DNA of 11,968 nt from JTS-RE9 sp964649195 (GTDB taxonomy: Bacteria > Planctomycetota > Phycisphaerae > Phycisphaerales > Phycisphaeraceae), in assembly GCA_964649195.1 (NCBI GenBank), contig CAZYPK010000160.1, positions 1 through 11,968 of the forward strand. Direction: 5' to 3'. A program made the translations under genes and the position numbers. Each line of letters starts with the position of its first letter. The first letter of the stretch is position 1. The notes below the pieces were generated by a model, which worked only from the letters and a program-made list of their open reading frames with translations, did no database searches and was not told the DNA's origin. Of this stretch, positions 6,538 to 11,968 are shown in pieces.

Positions 6538-7524
6538 TCATTCCGGCGCGGTCTTTTTCCGTTTCGCTTCGAGTTCCGCGAAGTATTCCTTGTTGAACCT
6601 GTCGAACTTCGCCTCCATTCGGCGAAGTTCCTTGATCAGGTCGGGCAGGCCGGCGGTCTGGGTTTTTTTCCACTGCTCATCGAACTCGTGGCGGGCTTTG
6701 GTGCGCGAGGTCCGCATGGTGGTGAGGAGTTGTTCGATCTGCTCGTGCAAAGTGGCGGTGGTTTTGATGATGAGGTCGCCGTCGAATTCGCGGATGGAGC
6801 TGACTTCGCCGCCGTAGGCCTGCCAGTCGCTTTGTCTGCCGATGTTGTCCTGGATGAGGGTTACAAGGTTTTCGATGATGAGCACTCGTTCATCGCGCGG
6901 ATCGGCCGGCGAATCATCGAAGAGCGTGGTGACGGTCCAATCCCTGCTGCCGGGGAAATGCAATTTGATGGTCATATCGGCGTCATCGAATCCGAGTTTG
7001 CGAGGCACGGTGGGAATGGGTTCGACCAGATCGCGGATGTCGTAGATGCGGTTGACGGTGTGCTTCTGAAGTTCGCGGAGCGTCGCAACATGAACGATGC
7101 CGCCGCGGATTTCATAGTCAACCGGTTCGAGTTCCGCACCGGCGCCGGCAATCTCGATGATCAGTTCCAGGGCCTGCCTGACGGTGATGTCGCGGACCGC
7201 GCGGGTGGCGATCGGTACATCCTTCTCGACACCGGCGGCTTCGAGCGAGGCCCAGTTGACATGGATGGGCAGCTCGACTCCCCGTTCGATCGCATCGAGC
7301 ACATTGATGAGCTTGTCGCCTTCGATGGGCATGGTCAGCCGTGTGTCGAGGAGCTGCCTGACTCGGGCGTTGGCGGCTTCTTCCGCATCGATGGCTGCGG
7401 GATCGCCGACGGTGATCGATCGGTTATCCGGCAAGGCCTGCCTGTGAATCACCGGCTGCTGACAACCGGTGAGAAGCATGAGCATGCACGGAAACAAAAG
7501 GGCGATCAGGGTGCGGGTCGGCAT
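6538..7524 (-). CDS. Putative lipoprotein with secretin-N0/N1-like domains
   Basis: This 328-residue protein has no function I can name. It begins with a lipoprotein signal, a hydrophobic stretch ending LLTGC, so lipidation at Cys21 is expected. Residues ~62-150 read like a short STN/secretin N0 domain: a helix with KLINVLDAIERG, then VRQALELIIEIAGAGAELEPVDYEIRGGIVHVA. A VNRIYDIRDLVEPIP linker follows. A second alpha-beta unit (about 215-270; LVTLIQDNIG, FDGDLIIKTTATLHEQIEQLL) resembles a secretin N1 repeat. No secretin pore domain follows; the protein ends in a charged, probably helical tail (275-328). The start at 7524 is preferred because GGAG lies 6 bases upstream. An in-frame ATG 12 bases earlier and a TTG at 7539 lack such a site. 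It is divergent from the STAS gene. The domain comparison is from visual recall and is tentative. Confidence 0.7.
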   Translation of the reverse strand: MPTRTLIALLFPCMLMLLTGCQQPVIHRQALPDNRSITVGDPAAIDAEEAANARVRQLLDTRLTMPIEGDKLINVLDAIERGVELPIHVNWASLEAAGVEKDVPIATRAVRDITVRQALELIIEIAGAGAELEPVDYEIRGGIVHVATLRELQKHTVNRIYDIRDLVEPIPTVPRKLGFDDADMTIKLHFPGSRDWTVTTLFDDSPADPRDERVLIIENLVTLIQDNIGRQSDWQAYGGEVSSIREFDGDLIIKTTATLHEQIEQLLTTMRTSRTKARHEFDEQWKKTQTAGLPDLIKELRRMEAKFDRFNKEYFAELEAKRKKTAPE

Positions 7525-7620
7525 GGATGGCTCCATCAAGGAGGGGAAGATTTGCCGTTTTTACCATAATGGGTCGCAGGGTTCAGGCACCCACGCACAG
7601 GAGTGCGCGGGCTTTGGGGG

Positions 7621-7639
7621 GTTGCCATATCATGGCAAC
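7621..7639. promoter_or_regulatory. Operator-like 8-bp inverted repeat in a divergent region
   Basis: GTTGCCAT-ATC-ATGGCAAC is a perfect 8-bp dyad with a 3-base centre. It lies between the divergent lipoprotein and STAS genes, 25 bp upstream of the -35 box at 7665. Position and symmetry suit a transcription-factor site that could act on one or both genes. No regulator gene is present in the window. Confidence 0.45.
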
Positions 7640-7664
7640 ATGGGCGCCGATCCCCGTTGTTTGC

Positions 7665-7693
7665 TTGACAGTATGATGGCCCACATGTAACTT
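7665..7693 (+). promoter_or_regulatory. Sigma-70-type promoter of the STAS gene
   Basis: A perfect TTGACA (7665-7670) is followed after 17 bp by TAACTT (7688-7693; 3 of 6, with both TA and the final T in place). The ATG of the STAS gene is 33 bases further on, with GGAG at 7715-7718 as ribosome binding site. Confidence 0.5.
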
Positions 7694-7725
7694 TCGCTCT
7701 CAGCTTTCACTTATGGAGACGCCTG

Positions 7726-8085
7726 ATGGCCAGCCGTGATACCAGGATGACCGTGGAACAGGATGGGGAGATCGTCAAGATCAACCTCTTGGATCGCAAC
7801 ATCCTCGAGGAGGCGGCGATTCAGCAGATCGGGGAGGAAATCTCCGGTCTCGTTGAGCAATCGACCAACCCCAAGATTCTGATCAGCTTCAGCAACGTCG
7901 AGCACCTCTCGTCGGCGGCGCTGGGAACGCTCATCACCATCAACAACAAGGTGCGCCAGAAGGCGGGCCAGCTCAGGCTGTCCAACATCGACCCGCAGAT
8001 TTACGAGGTGTTCGTCATCACCCGGCTCAACAAGCTGTTCCAGATTTTCGACGATGTGGATCAGGCCATCGGCAGTTTCAAGTGA
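7726..8085 (+). CDS. STAS-domain anti-anti-sigma factor (SpoIIAA/RsbV-like)
   Basis: This is a 119-residue single STAS domain, the usual size for an anti-sigma factor antagonist. Recognisable parts are the strand INLLDRNILEEAAIQQIGEEI, the central ILISFSNVEHLSSAALGTLITINNKV (52-77), and the end RLSNIDPQIYEVFVITRLNKLFQIFDDVDQAI. In SpoIIAA/RsbV the motif D-S-S/T-G-L-G carries the phosphorylated serine or threonine. Here SSAALG (62-67) replaces it, and Ser63 aligns best as phospho-acceptor while the preceding Asp is missing. It would bind the anti-sigma kinase when unphosphorylated and release the sigma factor. The RsbW-like kinase gene starts 204 bp downstream on the same strand with its own candidate promoter, so the two may be expressed separately. 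GGAG at spacing 7 supports the start. Confidence 0.85.
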   Translation: MASRDTRMTVEQDGEIVKINLLDRNILEEAAIQQIGEEISGLVEQSTNPKILISFSNVEHLSSAALGTLITINNKVRQKAGQLRLSNIDPQIYEVFVITRLNKLFQIFDDVDQAIGSFK

Positions 8086-8204
8086 TCCCCGCCGGTGATC
8101 GGGCCGGGCGACAAGCGGCCTGCGGCCTGGTGTTTCGATCCGATTTGTCGCGGGGCTGATCGAACCGGAGCCACCCGGTAAACGCCTTGTATGTATCCCG
8201 ATCG

Positions 8205-8232
8205 CTGACTTTTGCCCCGACAGGGCTAGAAT
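8205..8232 (+). promoter_or_regulatory. Sigma-70-type promoter of the anti-sigma kinase gene
   Basis: CTGACT (8205-8210; 4 of 6) is followed after a 16-bp spacer by TAGAAT (8227-8232; 5 of 6). The spacer contains a small dyad, GCCC-CGACA-GGGC (8214-8226), that abuts the -10 box. The kinase ATG is 57 bp downstream. The rest of the gap (8086-8204) holds only a weak GCGACAA/TTGTCGC inverted repeat (8108-8114 with 8145-8151). Confidence 0.5.
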
Positions 8233-8289
8233 CTTGCGTCGCCACGGCCACTATTCCATCCCACAGGCCGCCGGCCTCCCGAGGACTCG

Positions 8290-8724
8290 ATGGTTGACTC
8301 GCCCGCCAAGATTTTGGTGATTCCCAGCGACCTGAACGCTGCCTGGAACGCCCAGCAGACGGTCATGGAGGAGGTGAAGGCACGCGGCTACTCCGACAAT
8401 GCCGTGTTCGCTATCCGTCTGGCCCTCGATGAAGCCCTCAACAACGCCATCTCCCACGGCAACCAGAAGGACAAAACCAAAAAAGTCACCATCGAGTACC
8501 AGATCACCGAGGCCACCGTCACCATCACCGTCACCGATGAAGGCCCCGGCTTCGATCCCGTCGATGTGCCCGACCCCACCCTCGATGAGTTCCTCGAACG
8601 ACCGCATGGCCGGGGCATCATGCTCATGCGGGCTTACATGTCCGATGTGCGCTTTGGCCGCAGCGGCAAGAGCGTGACGCTGATCAAGAACCGCAACTGT
8701 TCACTGCCCAGGGCGGCAAAGTAG
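8290..8724 (+). CDS. Anti-sigma regulatory factor, RsbW/SpoIIAB-like serine kinase
   Basis: This 144-residue protein with a GHKL-type ATPase fold matches the HATPase_c_2 group of anti-sigma serine kinases. The N-box is LALDEALNNAISHGN (44-58), with Glu48 and Asn52 as catalytic and magnesium-binding positions. The G1 box is DEGPGF (83-88) and the G2-like loop is HGRGIMLMR (106-114). The N-terminal IPSDLNAAWNAQQTVMEEVKARGYSD is typical of the family. It should phosphorylate the neighbouring STAS protein and hold a sigma factor, or another effector, inactive. No sigma factor lies in the window, so the target is unknown. GAGG (8281-8284) precedes the ATG by 5 bases. The tail after residue ~136 (CSLPRAAK) looks unconserved. 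ybeY follows 114 bp downstream. Confidence 0.9.
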   Translation: MVDSPAKILVIPSDLNAAWNAQQTVMEEVKARGYSDNAVFAIRLALDEALNNAISHGNQKDKTKKVTIEYQITEATVTITVTDEGPGFDPVDVPDPTLDEFLERPHGRGIMLMRAYMSDVRFGRSGKSVTLIKNRNCSLPRAAK

Positions 8725-8774
8725 GGGACGGGAGACAGGGGAACCACAGCCGCTTGCGGCGTAGCAACGTACAT

Positions 8775-8796
8775 CGGGGGTGATCCGGGGGTGATT
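8775..8796. repeat. 11-bp direct duplication upstream of ybeY
   Basis: CGGGGGTGATC (8775-8785) is followed directly by CGGGGGTGATT (8786-8796). It lies just before the palindromic repeat at 8804. No function is evident. Confidence 0.6.
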
Positions 8797-8803
8797 CACA
8801 ATT

Positions 8804-8830
8804 AGCCGTTCGCCTTGGCGAACGAAGTCA
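8804..8830. repeat. AGCCGTTCGCC palindromic repeat, copy 1 (upstream of ybeY)
   Basis: A perfect hairpin, GTTCGCC-TT-GGCGAAC (8808-8823), is part of a longer sequence that recurs at 10353-10383. Both start AGCCGTTCGCCT and end GAACGAAGTCA, and the second copy has 4 extra bases. The copy ends 8 bp before the preferred ybeY start. Confidence 0.7.
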
Positions 8831-8838
8831 TCTTTCCC

Positions 8839-9387
8839 ATGCCCCAACCCCCCAGGAAAAAACCCACGAAAAAAACCGCGACCCGATCAGCGCCCAGGTC
8901 CGCCACCTCCACGCGCAAATCATCATCCATGCCGCGTTCTTCGCTGAAGGTGCAACTGCTGATCGAAACCCCCGACCTCAAACCATCGCTCAAGCGACGG
9001 CTCGATGCGGAACTCAAACGCATCGCCGGCCTGGCGGGCCTCACGCGCGGCTGCATCACGCTGGTGATTGTCGATGACCGCCGCATGAGTGAGATGCACG
9101 GACAATACAAGGATGATCCCGCCACCACCGATGTGCTCACCTTCGACCTGCGCGAATCCGGCGATGAACCCATCGAGGGCGACATCATCCTCTGCCTCGA
9201 TGAAGCGAGACGACAGGCCGGCGAGCGTGGCCACGACATCCGCACGGAACTGCTGCTTTACGCGGTACACGGCCTGCTCCACCTGATGGGTTACGATGAC
9301 CGCCGCGCCGCCGACTACCGCAGGATGCACGCGAAGGAGGATGAACTCTTCCAACTCGCCGGCTACGGCAAGGTGTTTGAGAAGTGA
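8839..9387 (+). CDS. ybeY: Endoribonuclease YbeY (rRNA maturation factor) with variant metal site
   Basis: This 182-residue protein of the UPF0054 family acts in 16S rRNA 3'-end maturation and ribosome quality control. Family hallmarks are VDDRRMSEMHGQY, TTDVLTFDL (97-105), EGDIILCLDEARRQA and YAVHGLLHLMGYDD (141-154). The family metal-binding motif is H-x3-H-x5-H. His144 and His148 are present, but the third position is Asp154, and the adjacent DRRAADYRRMHAKEDEL is otherwise typical. Residues 1-36 are a Lys/Arg/Ser/Thr-rich, probably disordered extension; most relatives begin near MKVQLLIE. The ATG at 8839 is preferred over an in-frame TTG at 8815 because the TTG lies inside a palindromic repeat. 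ATG 8929 (residue 31) is a real alternative. No start has a Shine-Dalgarno. It converges on the phosphatase-family gene across a 37-bp-arm palindrome. Confidence 0.85.
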   Translation: MPQPPRKKPTKKTATRSAPRSATSTRKSSSMPRSSLKVQLLIETPDLKPSLKRRLDAELKRIAGLAGLTRGCITLVIVDDRRMSEMHGQYKDDPATTDVLTFDLRESGDEPIEGDIILCLDEARRQAGERGHDIRTELLLYAVHGLLHLMGYDDRRAADYRRMHAKEDELFQLAGYGKVFEK

Positions 9388-9390
9388 TTA

Positions 9391-9480
9391 GCGGGTGGCT
9401 GGGGCTGAGGCTTTGCGAAGCCCCGGCTTCCTCGGTTCACCTTGCCGGGGCTTCGCAAAGCCTCAGCCCCAGCCACCCGC
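9391..9480. repeat. 90-bp palindromic element with 37-bp perfect arms
   Basis: Bases 9391-9427 are the exact reverse complement of 9444-9480, with a 16-base loop (9428-9443). It starts 3 bp after the ybeY stop and lies in the gap between convergent genes. RNA from either strand would fold into a very stable hairpin, but neither side has a T-run, so a canonical intrinsic terminator is not shown. It could protect or end both transcripts, or be a member of a mobile palindromic family. No flanking direct repeat was found. Confidence 0.8.
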
Positions 9481-9510
9481 CGAACACCTCAGCCCCCGGG
9501 AACCAGAGCA

Positions 9511-10329
9511 TCACCGCACCCACTCCAGCACCGCCAGCACCGGGCGGTGATCGGAGGCGACCTTCTCCTCGAGCACCTGCACCTCGATCACCCGCCAGCG
9601 TGTTGCCGGGCGGAACAGCACGTAATCAATCAGCGACCTGGGCTCACCGCTGGGAATCGTCGGCTGGGCCTTCATGCCTGGAGCATGAGCCGCCGACTCC
9701 CATTTTTCGCGCAGCAGTTTGATGTCATCGCTCGTCGGCGTGGCGTTCATGTCGCCCAGCAGCAGCGTGGGGAGGGCTTCATCCTTCTCTGCACTGCCAA
9801 AAAGCTCATTGAGTTTCTTCACCTGATTCGTGCGGTCCTCGCTGGCTGCCTTGTAGTCGAGATGCGTGCTGATGAAGTTGAAACACGGACCCTTTTCGCC
9901 GAGGCGGATCAGCGCGGCGATGGCGGCACGCGGCTCGTTGCCTTGCGTGTGAGGCAGGGCGTGGGTGACCACGGCTTCGAGCTTCCAACGGGAAAGAATC
10001 GCGTTGCCGTAGCCTCCGCCTGAGTAATCCATCGCCTTGCCGAAGGCGTGGTGCAGGCCCGTGAGTCGCCCCAGTTCCGCCGCCTGATCGACGCCGCCGA
10101 CCCGCCGGGTTTTCACATCGACCTCCTGAAGGGCGACCACATCCGCCTTGGCCTCCTTGATGATGGCGGCAATGCGGGGCAGATCGATCTTGCGATCCAT
10201 GCCCTCGCCGTGATGGATGTTGTAGGTGAGGACGCGGAGGCGGAGAGGTTTGACGGCAGGCGCATCATCGGCAAAACCGAAACAGGCCGCCGCCGACACG
10301 ATGAGCGCCACGAGAATCGCCGTTCGCAT
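9511..10329 (-). CDS. Exported endonuclease/exonuclease/phosphatase family hydrolase
   Basis: This 272-residue protein has a Sec-type signal peptide (residues 1-20, probable cleavage near CFGFA/DDAP), so it acts outside the cytoplasm. The mature part carries the metal-dependent EEP fold motifs in order: LTYNIHHGEG (34-43; Asn37), ALQEVD (66-71; metal ligand Glu69), ISTHLDY (153-159; catalytic His156), LLGDMNATP (190-198; Asp193, Asn195), SLIDYVLFR (232-240) and SDHRPV (259-264; Asp260, His261). The catalytic set is therefore complete. Relatives cleave DNA, phospholipids, inositol phosphates or other phosphodiesters, so the substrate is open. AAGGA lies 8 bases before the start. It follows the E2 gene by 74 bp on the same strand, with a palindromic repeat in between, so co-transcription is possible but not shown. 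Confidence 0.9.
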   Translation of the reverse strand: MRTAILVALIVSAAACFGFADDAPAVKPLRLRVLTYNIHHGEGMDRKIDLPRIAAIIKEAKADVVALQEVDVKTRRVGGVDQAAELGRLTGLHHAFGKAMDYSGGGYGNAILSRWKLEAVVTHALPHTQGNEPRAAIAALIRLGEKGPCFNFISTHLDYKAASEDRTNQVKKLNELFGSAEKDEALPTLLLGDMNATPTSDDIKLLREKWESAAHAPGMKAQPTIPSGEPRSLIDYVLFRPATRWRVIEVQVLEEKVASDHRPVLAVLEWVR

Positions 10330-10352
10330 GACATGATTCCTTGTGCATATTC

Positions 10353-10383
10353 AGCCGTTCGCCTCGGCGAATGAACGAAGTCA
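10353..10383. repeat. AGCCGTTCGCC palindromic repeat, copy 2 (E2-phosphatase gap)
   Basis: A hairpin, TTCGCC-TC-GGCGAA (10358-10371), is embedded in the sequence shared with 8804-8830. Compared with copy 1 it has a T-to-C change in the loop and 4 additional bases before GAACGAAGTCA. It occupies much of the 74-bp gap between the E2 gene and the exported hydrolase gene. Confidence 0.7.
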
Positions 10384-10403
10384 ACGATTCGCATCGCGTG
10401 CCA

Positions 10404-11735
10404 TCACACCAGCATCGAAGCCGGGCTTTCGATGAGCCCCTTGAGCGTGACCAGGAACTGCGCCGCCGTCGCGCCATCGACCACGCGATGGTCGGCGCTG
10501 AGCGTCAGCGTCATCTCCTGGCCGATGACGATCTTCCCATCGCGCACCACCGGCTTCTCGATGCCCGCCCCGACGGCGAGGATCGCCGCCTGGGGCGGGT
10601 TGATGATGGCGGTGAAATGATCCACGCCGAACATGCCCAGGTTGCTGATGGTGAAGGTGCCATCGGACATTTCGCCGATGGAAAGGCCGGTTTCCCGGGC
10701 CTTTTTCGCCAGTTTCTTCGTCTCGCCGCTGATGGTGCGCAGGCTGATGGCGTCGGCGTTTCGCAGGGTGGGGACGACCAGGCCGCCGCCTTTTTCCTCC
10801 GGCAGCGCGACGGCGACGCCGATGTTCACTTCGCCGTGATACTGGATGCCATCGGCGGTCCAACTGCTGTTGACCACCGGATGGCGCGTGAGGGCGACGG
10901 CGGTGGCGCGGACGATGAAATCGTTGACGCTCAGCTTGACGCCTTGCGATTCAAGCTGCCTGTTGATCGTGGCCCGCAGGCTTGAGAGCGGCTGAAGATC
11001 GACCGTCATGGTGACGGTGAAGTGCGGGATGGTCTGCTTCGATTCCACCAGTCGCTTGGCGATGGTCTTTCGCATGTTGGTGATGGCGACCAGCTTCGAT
11101 TCGAGCGGAGCGGAGGGCGCCATGACCGGACCGGTGGATCTCGCGGCACCGGATTTCCTCGCCGCACCGGAGGCGACGGCGGCCTCGATGTCCTTCCTGA
11201 TGATGCGGCCATCGGGCCCGCTCCCCGTGAGCTCGCCCAGTTCGACCTTCGCATCGGCCGCCATCTTCCTGGCCAGCGGACTGACGCGAATCCGCCGATC
11301 CCCCGCCGCCGCCTGCGGCTTCGCTCCCGTTGCCGCCGGCGGTTCCATCACGGCCGTTGCCGCATCGGCTTCAGGCGGCGCATCACCGCCGGGACGATCG
11401 GTGCAGCCCGCCGCCTTGGTCGCCTTCTTCTCCGGCGCAGCCGCTGTTTTTTCATCCGCGCTACCGGCGGCGGCGGCGGCTTCCTCGATCGATTCCCCGG
11501 CCTTGGCCAGCAGCAGAATCACCGAGCCGATCTTCATCGTCGAGCCTTCATCGGCCACCAGTTTGGCCACCGTGCCGGCGTCGAACACCTGAAGTTCCAT
11601 CGTCGCCTTGTCGGTTTCGATATCCGCCACCACATCGTTGGCCGTGACCTTGTCGCCGACCTTCACGCGCCACTTCAGCAGCGTGCCCTCTTCCATCGTG
11701 TCGGACAAACGGGGCATTTCAATGCGAATGGGCAT
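10404..11735 (-). CDS. pdhC: Dihydrolipoamide acyltransferase (E2) of a 2-oxo-acid dehydrogenase complex, probably pyruvate
   Basis: This 443-residue E2 core subunit passes the acetyl group from E1 through lipoate to CoA. A single lipoyl domain (about 1-80) has the lipoylation site Lys43 in ETDKATME. An Ala/Pro/Lys-rich linker (about 82-147) leads to a peripheral subunit-binding domain (149-186; VSPLARKMAADAKVEL to DGRIIRKDIE). After a second linker comes the catalytic domain (about 210-443), with NDFIVRATAVAL, SNLGMFGVDHFTAIINPPQAAILAVGA and the active-site DHRVVDG (His416, Asp420). The start at 11735 is chosen because the lipoyl domain begins there and AGGAG lies 9 bases upstream. The open frame to 11936 only reads through repeats. 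The linker includes a dispersed-repeat copy encoding TGAKP. E1 and E3 are not in the window. PDH is the likeliest complex, but branched-chain or acetoin types are not excluded. Confidence 0.92.
   Translation of the reverse strand: MPIRIEMPRLSDTMEEGTLLKWRVKVGDKVTANDVVADIETDKATMELQVFDAGTVAKLVADEGSTMKIGSVILLLAKAGESIEEAAAAAGSADEKTAAAPEKKATKAAGCTDRPGGDAPPEADAATAVMEPPAATGAKPQAAAGDRRIRVSPLARKMAADAKVELGELTGSGPDGRIIRKDIEAAVASGAARKSGAARSTGPVMAPSAPLESKLVAITNMRKTIAKRLVESKQTIPHFTVTMTVDLQPLSSLRATINRQLESQGVKLSVNDFIVRATAVALTRHPVVNSSWTADGIQYHGEVNIGVAVALPEEKGGGLVVPTLRNADAISLRTISGETKKLAKKARETGLSIGEMSDGTFTISNLGMFGVDHFTAIINPPQAAILAVGAGIEKPVVRDGKIVIGQEMTLTLSADHRVVDGATAAQFLVTLKGLIESPASMLV
11315..11331 (-). repeat. 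Dispersed GGGAGCGAAGCCGC element, copy 4 (inside the E2 linker)
   Basis: The reverse complement of these 17 bases equals waaA bases 992-1008. It is read in the same frame (TGAKP) and lies in the low-complexity linker between the lipoyl and subunit-binding domains. Confidence 0.65.
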
Positions 11736-11777
11736 GACGACAGGCTCCTGGTTCGGCGATACCTGGACGAAAAACAG

Positions 11778-11807
11778 ATCATAGCGACAAGTGAAACTCA
11801 TCGGCAA
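11778..11807 (-). promoter_or_regulatory. Candidate sigma-70-type promoter of the E2 gene
   Basis: On the minus strand, TTGCCG (11807-11802; 4 of 6) is followed after 18 bp by TATGAT (11783-11778; 5 of 6). The E2 ATG is 42 bp beyond the -10 box, with an AGGAG ribosome site (11749-11745) in between. The promoter supports the short start at 11735, because the longer open frame would begin upstream of it. Confidence 0.45.
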
Positions 11808-11834
11808 ACGGAGGCGGTTTTGATCAGCCATCGA

Positions 11835-11942
11835 CCAAATGGCGCAGGGTAAAAGCATATGGGAGGGCGAGGCTCCGTTGGGAGAGCGAGGCTCCGTTGG
11901 GAGGGCGAGGCTCCCGCTCTCCTTTTGCCCTGCCAAATGGCG
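11835..11942. mobile_element. Putative 88-bp MITE (11845-11932) with flanking 10-bp direct repeats
   Basis: CCAAATGGCG occurs at 11835-11844 and again at 11933-11942. Directly inside these copies are 11-bp terminal inverted repeats, CAGGGTAAAAG (11845-11855) and CTTTTGCCCTG (11922-11932), which match at 10 of 11 positions. This is the layout of a short non-autonomous transposon with its target-site duplication. The interior is mostly a 19-bp unit present three times. It lies just upstream of the candidate E2 promoter. No transposase is encoded nearby. Confidence 0.7.
11861..11917. repeat. 19-bp tandem repeat, three units, inside the putative MITE
   Basis: Units start at 11861, 11880 and 11899 and share GGGAG(G/A)GCGAGGCTCC. 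The first two differ at one base, and the third diverges only in its last bases (CGC in place of GTT). GGAGAGC (11881-11887) can also pair with GCTCTCC (11916-11922). Confidence 0.8.
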
Positions 11943-11968
11943 AACCTTTGGGTGCGCCCATCTTTTGT

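Noticed and set aside
6523..7569. 348-codon plus-strand open frame opposite the lipoprotein gene
   Set aside because: The minus strand has a signal peptide, lipobox, ribosome site and globular pattern. The plus-strand product has none of these.
8815..8838. TTG start for ybeY at 8815
   Set aside because: The codon sits in the loop of a dispersed palindromic repeat and has no Shine-Dalgarno.
9391..9480. Classical intrinsic terminator
   Set aside because: The hairpin is strong, but no T-run follows on either strand, so it is listed as a repeat only.
11022..11852. 276-codon plus-strand open frame opposite the E2 gene
   Set aside because: It is Arg/His-rich antisense translation of a gene with complete E2 domains.
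11861..11917. CRISPR-like array
   Set aside because: The 19-bp units are directly adjacent with no spacers, and no cas genes are present.
11736..11936. N-terminal extension of E2 starting at 11936
   Set aside because: It would translate the MITE-like repeat and the promoter. The lipoyl domain and a good AGGAG site point to 11735.
11943..11968. Partial gene at the right edge
   Set aside because: The 26 bases after the direct repeat are too short to support any coding call.

Overview
The window is GC-rich bacterial DNA whose gene content suggests a Gram-negative member of the Planctomycetota, most likely a Phycisphaerae-like lineage. This is an inference. The pointers are a Kdo transferase (an LPS-type outer membrane), a secreted formylglycine sulfatase, a lipoprotein with secretin-N0-like domains, a STAS protein carrying an SSAALG motif, and many short palindromic or tandem intergenic repeats. 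No rRNA, tRNA, CRISPR array or transposase gene was seen.

Layout: waaA (105-1439, +) and proB (1548-2675, +) come first. They are followed by a repeat-filled convergent gap (2676-2873). A minus-strand block then reads from right to left: a putative secretin-N-like lipoprotein (7524-6538), a sulfatase (6430-4967) and argS (4895-2874). A divergent regulatory region (7525-7725) contains an operator-like palindrome and a good sigma-70-type promoter. To its right are a STAS anti-anti-sigma protein (7726-8085, +) and an RsbW-like anti-sigma kinase (8290-8724, +), followed by ybeY (8839-9387, +). A 37-bp perfect inverted repeat lies in the next convergent gap. The last minus-strand genes are a secreted endonuclease/exonuclease/phosphatase protein (10329-9511) and the E2 subunit of a 2-oxo-acid dehydrogenase complex (11735-10404).

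How the genes relate: most are housekeeping genes with no shared pathway (LPS core, proline synthesis, Arg-tRNA charging, rRNA processing, pyruvate oxidation). The exception is the STAS plus kinase pair, which would form a partner-switching module that controls an unidentified sigma factor or effector encoded elsewhere.

The most notable content is repetitive DNA, found in or beside most gaps. A putative 88-bp MITE (11845-11932) has near-perfect 11-bp terminal inverted repeats and is flanked by a 10-bp direct repeat. A 179-bp element with 32-bp inverted termini overlaps the argS stop codon. A 37-bp-arm palindrome follows ybeY. A dispersed GGGAGCGAAGCCGC element occurs in one gap and also inside waaA (twice) and the E2 linker, where two copies encode the same TGAKP peptide. 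The middle of argS also has clearly lower GC than its flanks and coincides with an enlarged, atypical protein segment.
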